A DNA stretch of 64,000 nucleotides, taken from Pullulanibacillus pueri. GTDB lineage: Bacteria > Bacillota > Bacilli > Bacillales > Sporolactobacillaceae. Every line of letters begins with the position of its first letter. The stretch's first letter is position 1. Under the pieces are notes generated by a model. The model made no database searches and was not told where the DNA came from. It was given only the letters and a program-made list of their open reading frames with translations. This document shows, piece after piece, positions 8,772-17,940 of the stretch. The DNA lies in NCBI RefSeq assembly GCF_014639255.1, contig NZ_BMFV01000009.1:1-64000 (forward strand). The letters are read 5' to 3'. Made by a program: the position numbers and the translations under genes.

Positions 8772-10631
8772 ATGAATATGATGCCGAAGGAGTTTCAAAT
8801 ATCACATAAAGGTCAACCACGAGCTGAAGAGGGATATCTTGTGATGGATTGGATGCTAGAACCGGAGAAACTTACGATTGATACTCCAATCCATTTGGCG
8901 GTCGAGAAGATGTTGCGTGCTCGGCACCCGAACCGAGATATTATTGTCACGGACCATGACGGCCAATATCTAGGGCTATTATCCCCTATTACGCTCATAA
9001 AATGGCTTCAATTGGGAGGCAAGCTCGAGGAACGCCTTTCACCTGATATTTTAATAGAAGGAAAGGTTTTAAATCTTTATGACGCGATTACGGAGATCCC
9101 ACTTGGGGATGTTGAGGTTTTTCCTGTTGTTGATAACAGTGGGAAGGTCCAAGGCAGGCTCTCAAGCAATGCTCTGCTTCTGGCTTACCAACAGCTTTTA
9201 GATGAGAAAAATGCTGTTGCAGATGCTTGGGATATTGTTTTGGAGACGGCCTATGAAGGCATTGTGATGGTCAATAGCCAAGGGAAAATCATTAGAATTA
9301 ATGAGGCGTATAAGAATTTTCTTGGTGTAAAGGAAGAGGACGTTTTATATAAACCCGTTGAAACGATTATTGATAACACTCGTCTTCATATCACAGTCAA
9401 GACAGGGACACCAGAGAGAGGAAAACTGCAAGTTATTCAAGGTCAAAACATGGTGGTCCATCGTCTGCCCATCTGGAGGAATAATAAAATCGTAGGGGCT
9501 ATCGGGATGTTGATATTTGAAGGGGTCTCAGATATTTACCGGATCTTGGAGCAGGTGAACGAGGCGAAAAGAGTTCCTCATTCGCTTCAAGAGGGAAGTG
9601 TGCATCCCACTTTGGATCAGCCGAAGGTGACCTTCGAGGCGATTAAATCAAAAAGCCATGAATTAGCTTATTGTAAAAGTCTTGCAAGACGTTCCGCACG
9701 AACATCAGCGACTGTTCTAATTACTGGAGAAAGTGGAACCGGTAAGGAAATGTTTGCTCAAGCCATCCACCATTTGAGTCAGCAAAATAAGGGGGCGTTT
9801 GTTGCTGTGAACTGTGCGGCCATTCCTGAAGGCTTGCTTGAGTCAGAACTCTTTGGTTATGAGGAAGGGGCTTTTACTGGAGCCAAAAAAGGGGGGAGAA
9901 AGGGACGATTTGAACAAGCGGGTGGTGGCACGATCTTTTTAGATGAAATCGGAGATATGCCTCTCTTTATGCAGGCAAAAATATTAAGGGTGCTTCAGGA
10001 AAAAGAGATTCAGCCTGTAGGCAGTGAGCAGACTCGTACCTTTTCGGGGCGGGTGATTGCTGCAACCCATGTGGATTTAGAGGAGAAAGTGAAAAAAGGT
10101 GAGTTCAGAGAGGATCTCTATTATCGGTTGAATGTTATCCATTTGCAGATCCCGCCGTTAAGAGAGAGGAAGCAGGATATTCCTGTTCTCTTATCCCATT
10201 TTATCCAACACTTTTGTAGCTTGTACCATCTGCCTTATAAAACCTTTTCGAATACGGCCATTGAAGTTTTGATGAACTACGATTGGCCAGGGAATATTCG
10301 TGAGGTGATGAATCTTGTTGAGAGCTTGGTGACATTGGTGGATAGTGAAGACATCCAACAAACAGATTTACCTCCTAAAGTGATGAAAAAGGCCTTCTTT
10401 CATGAAGGGGACGTTCAAATGCCGATTGAAAAGCAGCAAGAGCAAGTAGCATTAGCGTCTTTGCCCTATCCGTTGAAGAAAAATCAATTGGCCCACGAGT
10501 GGCAAGAAATTCAAAATGTGATTCAGGCCTGTAACGGAAATAAAAGCGAGGCTGCGCGCCGCTTAGGGATTCACCGAACCACTCTTTATCAAAAAATAAA
10601 CCGGATTAAAAAGGTCATCAAAAATATGTAG
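8772..10631 (+). CDS. Sigma-54-dependent activator with CBS and PAS sensor domains
   Basis: This 619-residue enhancer-binding protein has tandem CBS-like motifs at about 25-140, a PAS domain at about 150-255, and a sigma-54 AAA+ domain at about 285-525. The AAA+ domain has Walker A GESGTGKE (319-326), the sigma-54 loop GAFTGA (366-371), Walker [10 protein letters not shown], and the sensor motif WPGNIRE. A Fis-type helix-turn-helix follows at 588-612 ([20 protein letters not shown]). It should bind upstream activating sites and use ATP to open sigma-54 promoters. A good -24/-12 promoter lies about 100 bp beyond its stop, in front of the alcohol dehydrogenase, so that operon is the likely target. 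CBS domains suggest adenine-nucleotide sensing. Start choice among ATG 8772, 8778 and 8781 is uncertain. Confidence 0.92.
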   Translation: MNMMPKEFQISHKGQPRAEEGYLVMDWMLEPEKLTIDTPIHLAVEKMLRARHPNRDIIVTDHDGQYLGLLSPITLIKWLQLGGKLEERLSPDILIEGKVLNLYDAITEIPLGDVEVFPVVDNSGKVQGRLSSNALLLAYQQLLDEKNAVADAWDIVLETAYEGIVMVNSQGKIIRINEAYKNFLGVKEEDVLYKPVETIIDNTRLHITVKTGTPERGKLQVIQGQNMVVHRLPIWRNNKIVGAIGMLIFEGVSDIYRILEQVNEAKRVPHSLQEGSVHPTLDQPKVTFEAIKSKSHELAYCKSLARRSARTSATVLITGESGTGKEMFAQAIHHLSQQNKGAFVAVNCAAIPEGLLESELFGYEEGAFTGAKKGGRKGRFEQAGGGTIFLDEIGDMPLFMQAKILRVLQEKEIQPVGSEQTRTFSGRVIAATHVDLEEKVKKGEFREDLYYRLNVIHLQIPPLRERKQDIPVLLSHFIQHFCSLYHLPYKTFSNTAIEVLMNYDWPGNIREVMNLVESLVTLVDSEDIQQTDLPPKVMKKAFFHEGDVQMPIEKQQEQVALASLPYPLKKNQLAHEWQEIQNVIQACNGNKSEAARRLGIHRTTLYQKINRIKKVIKNM

Positions 10632-10646
10632 ATTAAACACTACACT

Positions 10647-10684
10647 AAAACACTACACCTGTAGATAAGGTGTGGTGTTTTTTA
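10647..10684 (+). terminator. Terminator after the sigma-54 activator gene
   Basis: AAACACTACACCT (10648-10660) pairs with AGGTGTGGTGTTT (10668-10680), then a T-run. ACACTAC also occurs just upstream as a direct repeat (10636-10645 against 10650-10657), so the area could double as an activator site. Confidence 0.8.
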
Positions 10685-10730
10685 TATATTCTATCTAGAG
10701 TGATTATTGGATTTGTAAGTGTTTTCATTG

Positions 10731-10748
10731 TTGGCATGAAACTTGCAT
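10731..10748 (+). promoter_or_regulatory. Sigma-54 (-24/-12) promoter
   Basis: TTGGCATGAAACTTGCAT fits the sigma-54 consensus TGGCAY-N5-TTGCW with correct spacing. It ends about 40 bp before ATG 10788. A sigma-54 activator gene lies directly upstream, so this promoter most likely drives the alcohol dehydrogenase, permease and semialdehyde dehydrogenase genes. Confidence 0.85.
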
Positions 10749-10787
10749 AATTATTAAGTGAAAACGTTCAGAAGGAGGATATACATC

Positions 10788-11981
10788 ATGGTTGCATTTT
10801 CTGTAAGGATGCCAAGACATGTCCTTTATGGTCAACAGTCTTTTGATCAATTGGGTAAAGAAGCGGCAACATGTGGGTCTCAAGCCCTTATTATTAGTGA
10901 TCGGATAATGGATGATTTGGGTTATGTTAAAGAAGGAACTGCTCTTTTAGAACAAGAAGGGTTATCGACCCACGTCTATCTCGGGATTGAGTCGGAGCCA
11001 ACAGATCGCTATGTTGAAGAGGCCCTTGCTTTAGTGGAAGAACATCACATTGATGTTGTGATCGCTATTGGTGGTGGTAGTTGTATTGATACCGCTAAGG
11101 CTGTTGCTGTTTTAGCCACAAATGGTGGTGAAATTAGTGAGTATATGGGGAATAAGAGGGTCGCTAAAGGGGAGCCACTACCTTTAATTGCCATTCCAAC
11201 CACGGCGGGAACGGGATCAGAGGCAACGGACGTTACCGTGATCACGAATACGTCCAATAATGTCAAGATGATGATTAAACAACCGGCCTTTTTGCCACGC
11301 GTGTCCATTGTCGATCCTAAGCTCTCTTCAACCTCGCCGAAAAGCATTACAGCAGCAACAGGTGTCGATGCTCTAACACATGCCATTGAGGCCTTTATCT
11401 CAAGACGCGCGCAACCTTTTACCGATAGTCTTGCATTAGAAGCCATTCAACTGATTGTCCCCGCACTTCGTCAGGCCTATAACAATGGGGAGGACTTAGA
11501 GGCTAGGGAAGATATGGCATATGCGGCCATGCTTGCAGGGGCTGCTTTTTCCAATGCTTCTGTTTGCTTGGTTCATGGCATGTCTCGTCCGATTGGTGCT
11601 GTTTTCCATGTTCCCCATGGAATATCCAACGCGATGCTATTACCCGCGATTCTCGAATATAGTAAAGCTTCTTGTGAAAAACGATTGGCGAAAATTAGTA
11701 GACTACTCTATCCCCAACAAAAGGAAAAAAGTGAGGCAGAAGCCATGGATTATCTCGTTTCGGAAATAAAACAGCTGTGCTCTGATTTAAATATTCCTAA
11801 TTTAAAGGGTTGGGGTATAGAAGAGGCTCAATTTGAAAGCGTTCTCGATAAGATGGCCGATGATGCCTTGGAAAGCGGCAGTCCACAAAATAACCCACGG
11901 GTCCCAGACCACGAGGAAATCAAGGCACTTTATAGAACGTGTTTTAATTATCAATTCGTTAATAAGCATCCCGTAAATTAG
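10788..11981 (+). CDS. Iron-containing alcohol dehydrogenase (group III)
   Basis: This 397-residue NAD(P)-dependent alcohol dehydrogenase has GGGSCIDTAKA (nucleotide binding), IPTTAGTGSEAT, and the metal ligands in GVDALTHAIEAF (Asp and His), LVHGMSRPIG (His) and VFHVPHGISNA (His). ATG 10788 is chosen because AAGGAGG (10772-10778) sits at ideal spacing; a GTG at 10758 would overlap the promoter. It is the first gene behind the sigma-54 promoter and is followed 19 bp later by a GntP permease and then a CoA-acylating semialdehyde dehydrogenase. The order suggests oxidation of an imported hydroxyacid or alcohol to an aldehyde, for example 3-hydroxypropionate to malonate semialdehyde; that substrate is inference. 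Confidence 0.9.
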   Translation: MVAFSVRMPRHVLYGQQSFDQLGKEAATCGSQALIISDRIMDDLGYVKEGTALLEQEGLSTHVYLGIESEPTDRYVEEALALVEEHHIDVVIAIGGGSCIDTAKAVAVLATNGGEISEYMGNKRVAKGEPLPLIAIPTTAGTGSEATDVTVITNTSNNVKMMIKQPAFLPRVSIVDPKLSSTSPKSITAATGVDALTHAIEAFISRRAQPFTDSLALEAIQLIVPALRQAYNNGEDLEAREDMAYAAMLAGAAFSNASVCLVHGMSRPIGAVFHVPHGISNAMLLPAILEYSKASCEKRLAKISRLLYPQQKEKSEAEAMDYLVSEIKQLCSDLNIPNLKGWGIEEAQFESVLDKMADDALESGSPQNNPRVPDHEEIKALYRTCFNYQFVNKHPVN

Positions 11982-12000
11982 CCAATGGAGGGTTAAAAAT

Positions 12001-13328
12001 ATGCTTAGTATGATTGGACTGATTCTTTCACTCGTTTTATTAATCTTTTTAACAATGAAAGGCATTAATATCATTATCTCAGCAGTCATTTGTTCCATTG
12101 TTGTTGCCGTGTTTAGTGGGATTAACTTAGCGGACGCTATGACAAAGGACTATATGGATGGCTTCACAGGTTATTTTGCTTCATGGTTTTTAATCTTTAT
12201 GCTAGGAGCAATTTTGGCAAGGTGATGCAAGATACGGGGGCTGCCGATTCCATTGCGGAATTTGTCAGTCGAAAAATGGGGCCAAAACGCGTGGTTTTTG
12301 CCGTCGTTGCTGCATGTGCGATTATGACCTATGGCGGTGTCAGCCTCTTTGTTGTTGGTTTCTCGGTCTATCCCATTGCTGTCTCTCTTTTTAAGAAGGC
12401 CAATTTGCCCCATCGATTTATTCCAGCAGCCCTGGTCTTTGGGTCCATCTCTTTTACCATGACAGCCCCAGGGTCACCTGAAATACAGAATTTAATTCCA
12501 ACAGATTACTTTCATACAACACCGACAGCAGGAGGATGGATTGGGTTTACAATGGCCTTACTGATTATGGTCTTAGGTGGGCTTTGGTTAGGAAGAATGG
12601 TCAATAAAGCCGTTCAAGAGGGAGAGACGTTTAGTCTCCCAGAGAACGCGGAAAAGAAGGAGCAGGGAGCACAAACTGAAGTTTCGGCAGCAGCCGAGAC
12701 AGGAGAAAGAAGCCTTCCTTTTTGGTTGACCTCCATCCTGCCTCTTGTTGCAGTCATAGTCTTTTTAAATGTTCTATCTAAATTTTGGAGCTCGACAAGT
12801 GCAGCCCTGGTCTCTTTAACTATCGGGATTCTGTTAACCTGGTTATTAAACTATAAGTTTGTTAAACAAATATGGGAGTCTCTTGCTTCTGGTACTCAAA
12901 ATGCCTTGGTTGCTGCAGCTAATACTTGTGCTGTTGTTGGGTTTGGAAGTGTCGCAGCAAAGGCGCCAGCTTTTCAATCCATTGTTAATTCATTTCAACA
13001 CATGCCCGGATACTTAGGTTTGGCTGTTGGGGTCACTCTCATTTGTGCCATTACCGGTTCGGCTTCAGGTGGATTAGGCATTGCCCTCCCGATTCTTGCG
13101 CCCATCTATATGGCCAAGGGCTTGGATCCTGGGGCCATGCACCGTATTGCAGCCTTAGGTTCTGGTGGACTCGACTCCATGCCTCACAATGGCTATGTCG
13201 TCACCACCATCCGAACGATTTGTGGAGAAACCCATAAGCGCTCGTATAAACCCATCTTTATGCTCAGCGTCATATTACCCACAGCCGTCATGCTGTTAGC
13301 CGTTATCCTTTACTCACTCTTTTACTAG
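12001..13328 (+). pseudogene. GntP-family permease with a one-base frameshift
   Basis: The first 70 codons (to 12215) and the rest of the gene (from about 12212) lie in different frames. The paralogue at 17941 reads GAIFGKVMEDSGAADSI across this point. Here ATTTTGGCAAGG gives GAILAR-stop, and one more T in the four-T run (12212-12215) would restore GAIFGKVMQDTGAADSI. The remainder is intact with about ten further hydrophobic segments, TYGGVSLFVVGFSVYP, and the C-terminal ITGSASGGLGIALP. GntP permeases take up gluconate and related hydroxy-carboxylates with H+. It sits in an operon between the alcohol and semialdehyde dehydrogenases. It is either truly broken or carries a sequencing error. Confidence 0.85.
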
Positions 13329-13347
13329 GGACAGGTTTCTTGTCCCA
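13327..13347 (+). repeat. GGGACA/TGTCCC short palindromic element, copy 3
   Basis: AGGGACAGGTTTCTTGTCCC overlaps the TAG stop of the GntP gene (13326-13328). It is a shorter copy lacking the first GGGACA half-unit. It lies inside the operon, ahead of the semialdehyde dehydrogenase. Confidence 0.6.
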
Positions 13348-13381
13348 CTCATTATTAAAATCACATTTGGAGGGAATTATC

Positions 13382-14839
13382 ATGACAACAAAAACTGTAC
13401 AAAGACTGAAGAACTATATCAACGGAGAATGGGTGGCTATTACAGGTACCGAAACAGAAATTGTTCCTAATCCTGCGACAGGAGAACCGATGGCAGAGGT
13501 CCCCCTTTCCTCTCGAGAAGATGTCGATCGGGCTGTTCAAGCTGCCACAACGGCCTTCGAATCATGGTCTAATGTGGCTGTGCCCAAACGTGCGCGTGTG
13601 CTCTTTAAATATCATCAACTCTTAATGGCGCACTATGAGGAGCTTGCTGAATTAATCACAAAGGAAAATGGGAAATCTATTGGAGAAGCACGCGGAGAGG
13701 TGCAACGTGGGATTGAGTGTGTTGAATTTGCAGCCGGTGCACCGACACTAATGATGGGGGATTCCCTACCGAGCATCGCAACTGATGTGGAATCGAGTAT
13801 GTTTCGTTACCCCATTGGCGTTGTCGGCGGCATTACACCTTTTAATTTCCCGATGATGGTACCTTGTTGGATGTTCCCACTTGCTATTGCCTGCGGTAAT
13901 ACTTTTGTCTTAAAGCCATCAGAAAGAACGCCGTTACTTGCTCAAAGACTTGTCGAGTTGTTAACGGAAGCCGGACTACCAAAAGGTGTCATCAATATCG
14001 TTCATGGGGCTCATGATGCGGTGAATGGCTTGCTTGAGCATGAGAATATTAAGGCGATCTCTTTTGTGGGCTCGCAGCCTGTGGCCGAATACGTGTATAA
14101 AACAGCGGCTGCTCATGGCAAGCGTGTTCAAGCGTTAGCAGGTGCGAAAAATCATTCCATCGTTTTGGCCGATGCCGACATGGATAAAGCGATCCAAGGA
14201 ATTATTGGCGCAGCCTTTGGAAGTGCAGGAGAACGCTGTATGGCTTGCTCAGTCGTTGCCGTAGAAGACGCTATTGCAGATGTTTTTGTTGAAAAACTTG
14301 TTGCAGCAGCAGATGAAATTAAAATGGGGAACGGTCTTGAAGAAGATGTCTTTCTTGGGCCACTCATTCGTGACAGTCATAAGAAGCGCGTGCTTGATTA
14401 CATCGAAAAGGGGATCAGTGAACAAGCCACACTCATCCGTGACGGGCGAGAGGATGCTGAAAAGACAGACAAAGGCTACTTCCTTGGAGCCACTATCTTC
14501 GACCATGTAACAAAAGACATGACGATTTGGCAGGATGAAATTTTTGCGCCAGTACTCAGCATCGTTCGTGTGAAGGATTTAGATGAAGCGATCACATTAA
14601 CGAATCAATCGAAATTTGCTAACGGCGGGGTCATTTATACACAAAGCGGAAAAGCCGCACGTGAATTTCGTGATAAGATTGATGCCGGCATGCTCGGTGT
14701 CAATGTCAACGTCCCAGCACCAGTCGCTTTCTTTCCTTTCTCTGGCTGGAAGAGCTCCTTCTACGGAGATCTGCACGTCAACGGCAAAGACGGCGTCCAA
14801 TTCTACACTCGGAAAAAGGTTGTCACCACGCGTTGGTAG
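13382..14839 (+). CDS. mmsA: CoA-acylating (methyl)malonate-semialdehyde dehydrogenase
   Basis: This 485-residue aldehyde dehydrogenase belongs to the MmsA/IolA type. It has [18 protein letters not shown] (residues 149-166), [19 protein letters not shown] and catalytic Cys286 in [10 protein letters not shown]. The conserved MmsA lack of the general-base Glu also fits, since the usual ELGGK motif is replaced by ALAGAKNH. The enzyme oxidises malonate or methylmalonate semialdehyde to acetyl- or propionyl-CoA with loss of CO2. ATG 13382 follows GGAGGG at good spacing, which rules out the longer frame from 13340. As third gene of the sigma-54 operon it would finish the oxidation begun by the alcohol dehydrogenase. 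Confidence 0.9.
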   Translation: MTTKTVQRLKNYINGEWVAITGTETEIVPNPATGEPMAEVPLSSREDVDRAVQAATTAFESWSNVAVPKRARVLFKYHQLLMAHYEELAELITKENGKSIGEARGEVQRGIECVEFAAGAPTLMMGDSLPSIATDVESSMFRYPIGVVGGITPFNFPMMVPCWMFPLAIACGNTFVLKPSERTPLLAQRLVELLTEAGLPKGVINIVHGAHDAVNGLLEHENIKAISFVGSQPVAEYVYKTAAAHGKRVQALAGAKNHSIVLADADMDKAIQGIIGAAFGSAGERCMACSVVAVEDAIADVFVEKLVAAADEIKMGNGLEEDVFLGPLIRDSHKKRVLDYIEKGISEQATLIRDGREDAEKTDKGYFLGATIFDHVTKDMTIWQDEIFAPVLSIVRVKDLDEAITLTNQSKFANGGVIYTQSGKAAREFRDKIDAGMLGVNVNVPAPVAFFPFSGWKSSFYGDLHVNGKDGVQFYTRKKVVTTRW

Positions 14840-14868
14840 TGGGACAGAGGGTCAGGTTTACTGTCCCC
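14840..14868 (+). repeat. GGGACA/TGTCCC short palindromic element, copy 4
   Basis: TGGGACAGAGGGTCAGG, TTT, ACTGTCCCC starts on the base after the mmsA stop codon (14837-14839). It is the same element type as at 4241 and 7942. Confidence 0.65.
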
Positions 14869-14894
14869 GGCTAATAAACATCAACGAGAACAAG

Positions 14895-14928
14895 AAAACG
14901 AGCACCTCCAAGTGGGTGCTCGTTTTTT
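14895..14928 (+). terminator. Terminator of the alcohol/semialdehyde dehydrogenase operon
   Basis: AAAACGAGCACC/GGGTGCTCGTTTT is a strong stem followed by a T-run. The following stretch, 14929-15261, is AT-rich leader DNA for the LacI-type gene with a TATAAT at 15112-15117 and a GAAGAG...CTCTTC hairpin; I see no gene in it. Confidence 0.9.
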
Positions 14929-15261
14929 GAATCCTGGTTCTGGGCCATTATTGGAACAATTGATAAAAGGAGCCTGAGAAACAAGTGTCCGTATTTTTCG
15001 GAAAAACAGTTTAAAATAGGAAAACCGCCCTAATGATTCATTTTTCAATTTGCATGAATTTTTTCGATAGTCATTCCTTAAAACTGACTAATGCAAAGCA
15101 TGAAGTTATTATATAATTAAGAAGAGGAGAGGCAATTCGATTAAGAAAGAGTTGCGGCTCTTCTAACTTCCCTATACAGAAAATGTATTATAAGTTTCAC
15201 TGGCTACAAGTACAGGTAGAAGAAAAAAATAGAGTTCATTCAAAAGAGGTTGTGAAGGCAC

Positions 15262-16248
15262 ATGAAAAGTGGAGTGACAGCCAAAGATGTGGCAAAGATA
15301 GCGGGTGTTTCCCAATCTACCGTTTCGAGGGTGTTCACACAAGGCACTCTAGTTTCAGAGAAAACAAGAGAAAAAGTATTAGCAGCAGCGGAGGAATTGG
15401 GATATGGCCCGAACGAGTTCGCGCGAAGCCTTATTACAAATAAAACAAAAATCATTGGACTCGTGATGAAGGGGGTCAAAAACCCGTTCTATCCCCAAGT
15501 ATTAAAGGCGTTTGCGACAGCCTTTAAAAAAGTAGGGTACAGTATTCTATTTGTTCATACAAATAATGATGAACTCCAAAAGGAGGATGTTGAAACCCTT
15601 CTTAATTATCGGGTGGCAGGGGTGATCATTACAGATGCGACACTTTCTTTAAAGGTGACGGAACGTTTTAGAAACAATGAGATTCCACTCGTCTTTTTTA
15701 ACCGTAAGGTGGATATCACCGATTTCTTTACCGTATCGACCAACAATTTAGAAGCCGGTCGCCAGATTGCAGAATTTTTAACCCGAAAAGGCTGTGAAAA
15801 TATGATATATATATCCGGAGACAGTAATACTTCGACAAGTAGGGATCGCGAGAGAGGCTTTTCAGAGGTCTTAAATAAGTATCACATCCCTTATAGCAAG
15901 TATACTTCAGATTACTCCTTTGAAGGCGGTTATCAAACAGCAAAGCTCATTATTTCAGAAAATAAGATTCCCTCTGCATTTTTTGTTGCCAACGATATTA
16001 TGGCTTTAGGCGTCTTGGGCGCTCTTCGTGAGCATTCGATTGCGATACCTACGGATACTAAAATTGTTGGATTTGATAATATTGAAATGGCAGCATGGCC
16101 AACCCATAATTTAACGACTTGGGAACAACCGATTTCGCAAATGGTGGGAGAAACCGTAAAATATATCATGGACGAAATTGAAGCGTATACTGGAGTGTCA
16201 GGGAATAAAGAGTTAAGAGGGAGACTAATTGAAAGACAGACGACTTAA
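15262..16248 (+). CDS. LacI-family transcriptional repressor
   Basis: This 328-residue repressor has an N-terminal LacI helix-turn-helix (TAKDVAKIAGVSQSTVSRVF, residues 6-25), the hinge helix NEFARSLITNKT, and a periplasmic-binding-protein-like effector domain (IIGLVMKGVKNPFY, NRKVD, FFVANDIMALGVLGAL, VGFDNIEMA). Ligand identity cannot be read. It is followed by a pair of identical palindromic sites at 16348 and 16418 just before the HisD-like gene, which are its most likely operators. It should therefore repress the 16.4-21.0 kb catabolic cluster until the substrate arrives. ATG 15262 has a weak upstream site (AAAAGAGGTTG). Confidence 0.9.
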   Translation: MKSGVTAKDVAKIAGVSQSTVSRVFTQGTLVSEKTREKVLAAAEELGYGPNEFARSLITNKTKIIGLVMKGVKNPFYPQVLKAFATAFKKVGYSILFVHTNNDELQKEDVETLLNYRVAGVIITDATLSLKVTERFRNNEIPLVFFNRKVDITDFFTVSTNNLEAGRQIAEFLTRKGCENMIYISGDSNTSTSRDRERGFSEVLNKYHIPYSKYTSDYSFEGGYQTAKLIISENKIPSAFFVANDIMALGVLGALREHSIAIPTDTKIVGFDNIEMAAWPTHNLTTWEQPISQMVGETVKYIMDEIEAYTGVSGNKELRGRLIERQTT

Positions 16249-16347
16249 ATGTCAATGCTTGACTTAACAAGGTGTGCCTTTGTTTAAGTGCACCTCTAAC
16301 CTCTCAATAAAATTTAGATGTTATCAGAATACTAGGGACATTTTTAT

Positions 16348-16361
16348 TGCATACGTATTCA
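16348..16361. promoter_or_regulatory. Probable LacI-type operator 1
   Basis: TGCATACGTATTCA is an imperfect palindrome around a central CG, as in LacI-family operators. It overlaps a possible -10 region (TATGAT 16365-16370). It is repeated at 16418, 70 bp away, with flanks also partly conserved. Confidence 0.6.
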
Positions 16362-16417
16362 TAATATGATAGGATGTAAGCGTGTTCAGAAAACGGTGTG
16401 ATAAGTCAATGCCTTTG

Positions 16418-16431
16418 TGCATACGTATTCA
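16418..16431. promoter_or_regulatory. Probable LacI-type operator 2
   Basis: This 14-mer is identical to operator 1, TGCATACGTATTCA, and lies 20 bp before the ATG of the HisD-like gene. A spacing of 70 bp is close to a whole number of helical turns and would allow repression by looping. Confidence 0.6.
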
Positions 16432-16450
16432 TTATGAGGAGGAATTTATA

Positions 16451-17731
16451 ATGAAAGTCATAAAGCCTGGAAAATCAAAAGAAGATGTCTCAAAAAAAGA
16501 TTTTGAAGTATCACAGATAGTAGCTGATGCGATAAAAGACATTGAAACCCGTGGGGATACAGCCGTCCGCGAGTTCTCTGAGAAATTTGATAAGTGGTCA
16601 CCGAAATCCTTTCGTTTATCTGAGGATGAAATACAAGAAATCATTGCTCAAGTTCCAAAAGATGTCGTTGAGGATATTAAATTTGCCCAAAAAAATATTC
16701 GTGAATTTGCTGAAGCCCAGCTCGCTTCACTTAATAATATTGAAGTTGAAAATATTCCGGGCGTCATTTTAGGTCATAAAAATATTCCTGTGAATAGTGT
16801 GGGATGTTATATCCCCGGTGGACGTTATCCAATGGTCGCATCGGCACATATGAGTGTGTTGACCGCGAAGGTTGCAGGAGTGAAACGTGTGATTGCTTGT
16901 ACGCCACCTATTAATGGTGAAATCCCCCATGCAACCATTGCTGCGATGTCCTTTGCAGGGGCAGATGAAATTTATCTTCTCGGGGGCATTCAAGCGATGG
17001 CATCGATGGCGATAGGTACGGAAACCATCCAGCCCGTCGATATGATTGTCGGACCAGGGAATGCTTTTGTCGCGGAAGCAAAGCGGCAGTTATACGGTCG
17101 TGTAGGGATTGACCTCTTTGCAGGCCCAACCGAGACATTGGTTATTGCTGATGAGACGGCTGACGCAGAAATGATTGCTACGGATTTATTAGGACAAGGG
17201 GAGCATGGCCCTACATCACCTTGTGCATTAATAACGACTTCAGAAAAACTCGCTTATGAAACCCTTAAAGAGATTGATAGACAGCTTACTATCTTGCCAA
17301 CGGCGGATGTTGCGAGTGTGTCATGGAGGGATTACGGTCAAGTCATATTAGTGGATAACCTTGAAGAAGCGGTTATTGAAGGTGACAGACTTGCCTTTGA
17401 GCACGTGGAAATATTGACCGAAAACCCTGATTATTTCTTAGAAAACATGACTAATTACGGCTGCCTGTTCCTTGGACCAGAAACAAATGTGGCTTACGGA
17501 GATAAGGTTATCGGTACGAACCACACACTTCCAACAAAAGGGGCAGCGCGTTACACTGGCGGACTTTGGGTTGGTAAGTTCATTAAGACAGTCACATATC
17601 AAAAAATAAAGACACCTGAAGCAAGTACCTATATTGGCGAATATGCCGCTCGTCTTTGCCAACTAGAGAATTTTGCAGGTCATGCAGAACAGGCCTTACT
17701 TCGTGTCCGTCGTTATGGGAAAAATAAATAG
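16451..17731 (+). CDS. HisD-family dehydrogenase, probably catabolic (sulfopropanediol dehydrogenase-like)
   Basis: This 426-residue enzyme has the histidinol dehydrogenase fold: [11 protein letters not shown] (119-129), [15 protein letters not shown], the zinc ligands Gln249 and His252 in GQGEHGP, the catalytic pair Glu317-His318 (FEHVEI), Asp351 ([14 protein letters not shown]) and His411 (GHAEQA). No other his gene is nearby; instead a LacI regulator, GntP permease and two dehydrogenases surround it. GTNHTLPT followed by [11 protein letters not shown] and the RVRRYG ending recall HpsN, which oxidises 2,3-dihydroxypropane-1-sulfonate to sulfolactate. That assignment is from memory of the family and unverified. 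ATG 16451 follows GAGGAGG. The alternative is an ordinary histidinol dehydrogenase. Confidence 0.8.
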   Translation: MKVIKPGKSKEDVSKKDFEVSQIVADAIKDIETRGDTAVREFSEKFDKWSPKSFRLSEDEIQEIIAQVPKDVVEDIKFAQKNIREFAEAQLASLNNIEVENIPGVILGHKNIPVNSVGCYIPGGRYPMVASAHMSVLTAKVAGVKRVIACTPPINGEIPHATIAAMSFAGADEIYLLGGIQAMASMAIGTETIQPVDMIVGPGNAFVAEAKRQLYGRVGIDLFAGPTETLVIADETADAEMIATDLLGQGEHGPTSPCALITTSEKLAYETLKEIDRQLTILPTADVASVSWRDYGQVILVDNLEEAVIEGDRLAFEHVEILTENPDYFLENMTNYGCLFLGPETNVAYGDKVIGTNHTLPTKGAARYTGGLWVGKFIKTVTYQKIKTPEASTYIGEYAARLCQLENFAGHAEQALLRVRRYGKNK

Positions 17732-17753
17732 CATAATAGAGCATTGAGTAAAT

Positions 17754-17796
17754 GATATTGTAGTCAGGGGTGTTTCACTTGGCTACAATATCCTTT
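17754..17796 (+). terminator. Terminator or attenuator after the HisD-like gene
   Basis: A perfect 10-bp stem GATATTGTAG/CTACAATATC is followed by CTTTTG. It separates the HisD-like gene from the permease. Confidence 0.65.
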
Positions 17797-17865
17797 TGAG
17801 TTTCGATTGCACATGTCCCATTCTTGATTTATAGCTCTCTCTTTCTTCATTCACGTAGCGATAAT

Positions 17866-17879
17866 TGTAAACGCATTCA
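17866..17879. promoter_or_regulatory. cre-like or LacI-type operator upstream of the permease
   Basis: TGTAAACGCATTCA matches the CcpA cre consensus TGWAANCGNTNWCA at all but one specified position. It also matches the local operator TGCATACGTATTCA at 11 of 14. Either CcpA or the neighbouring LacI-type protein could use it. Confidence 0.45.
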
Positions 17880-17940
17880 AAAATTGACAGCTCAATAGTT
17901 AAAAAAGTTTCTGTATTCATCAATAAAAGGAAGTGATGGA

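Noticed and set aside
16451..17731. Plain histidine-biosynthesis hisD
   Set aside because: No other his gene is near and the neighbours are a repressor, a permease and two dehydrogenases, so a catabolic role is more likely, though not proven.
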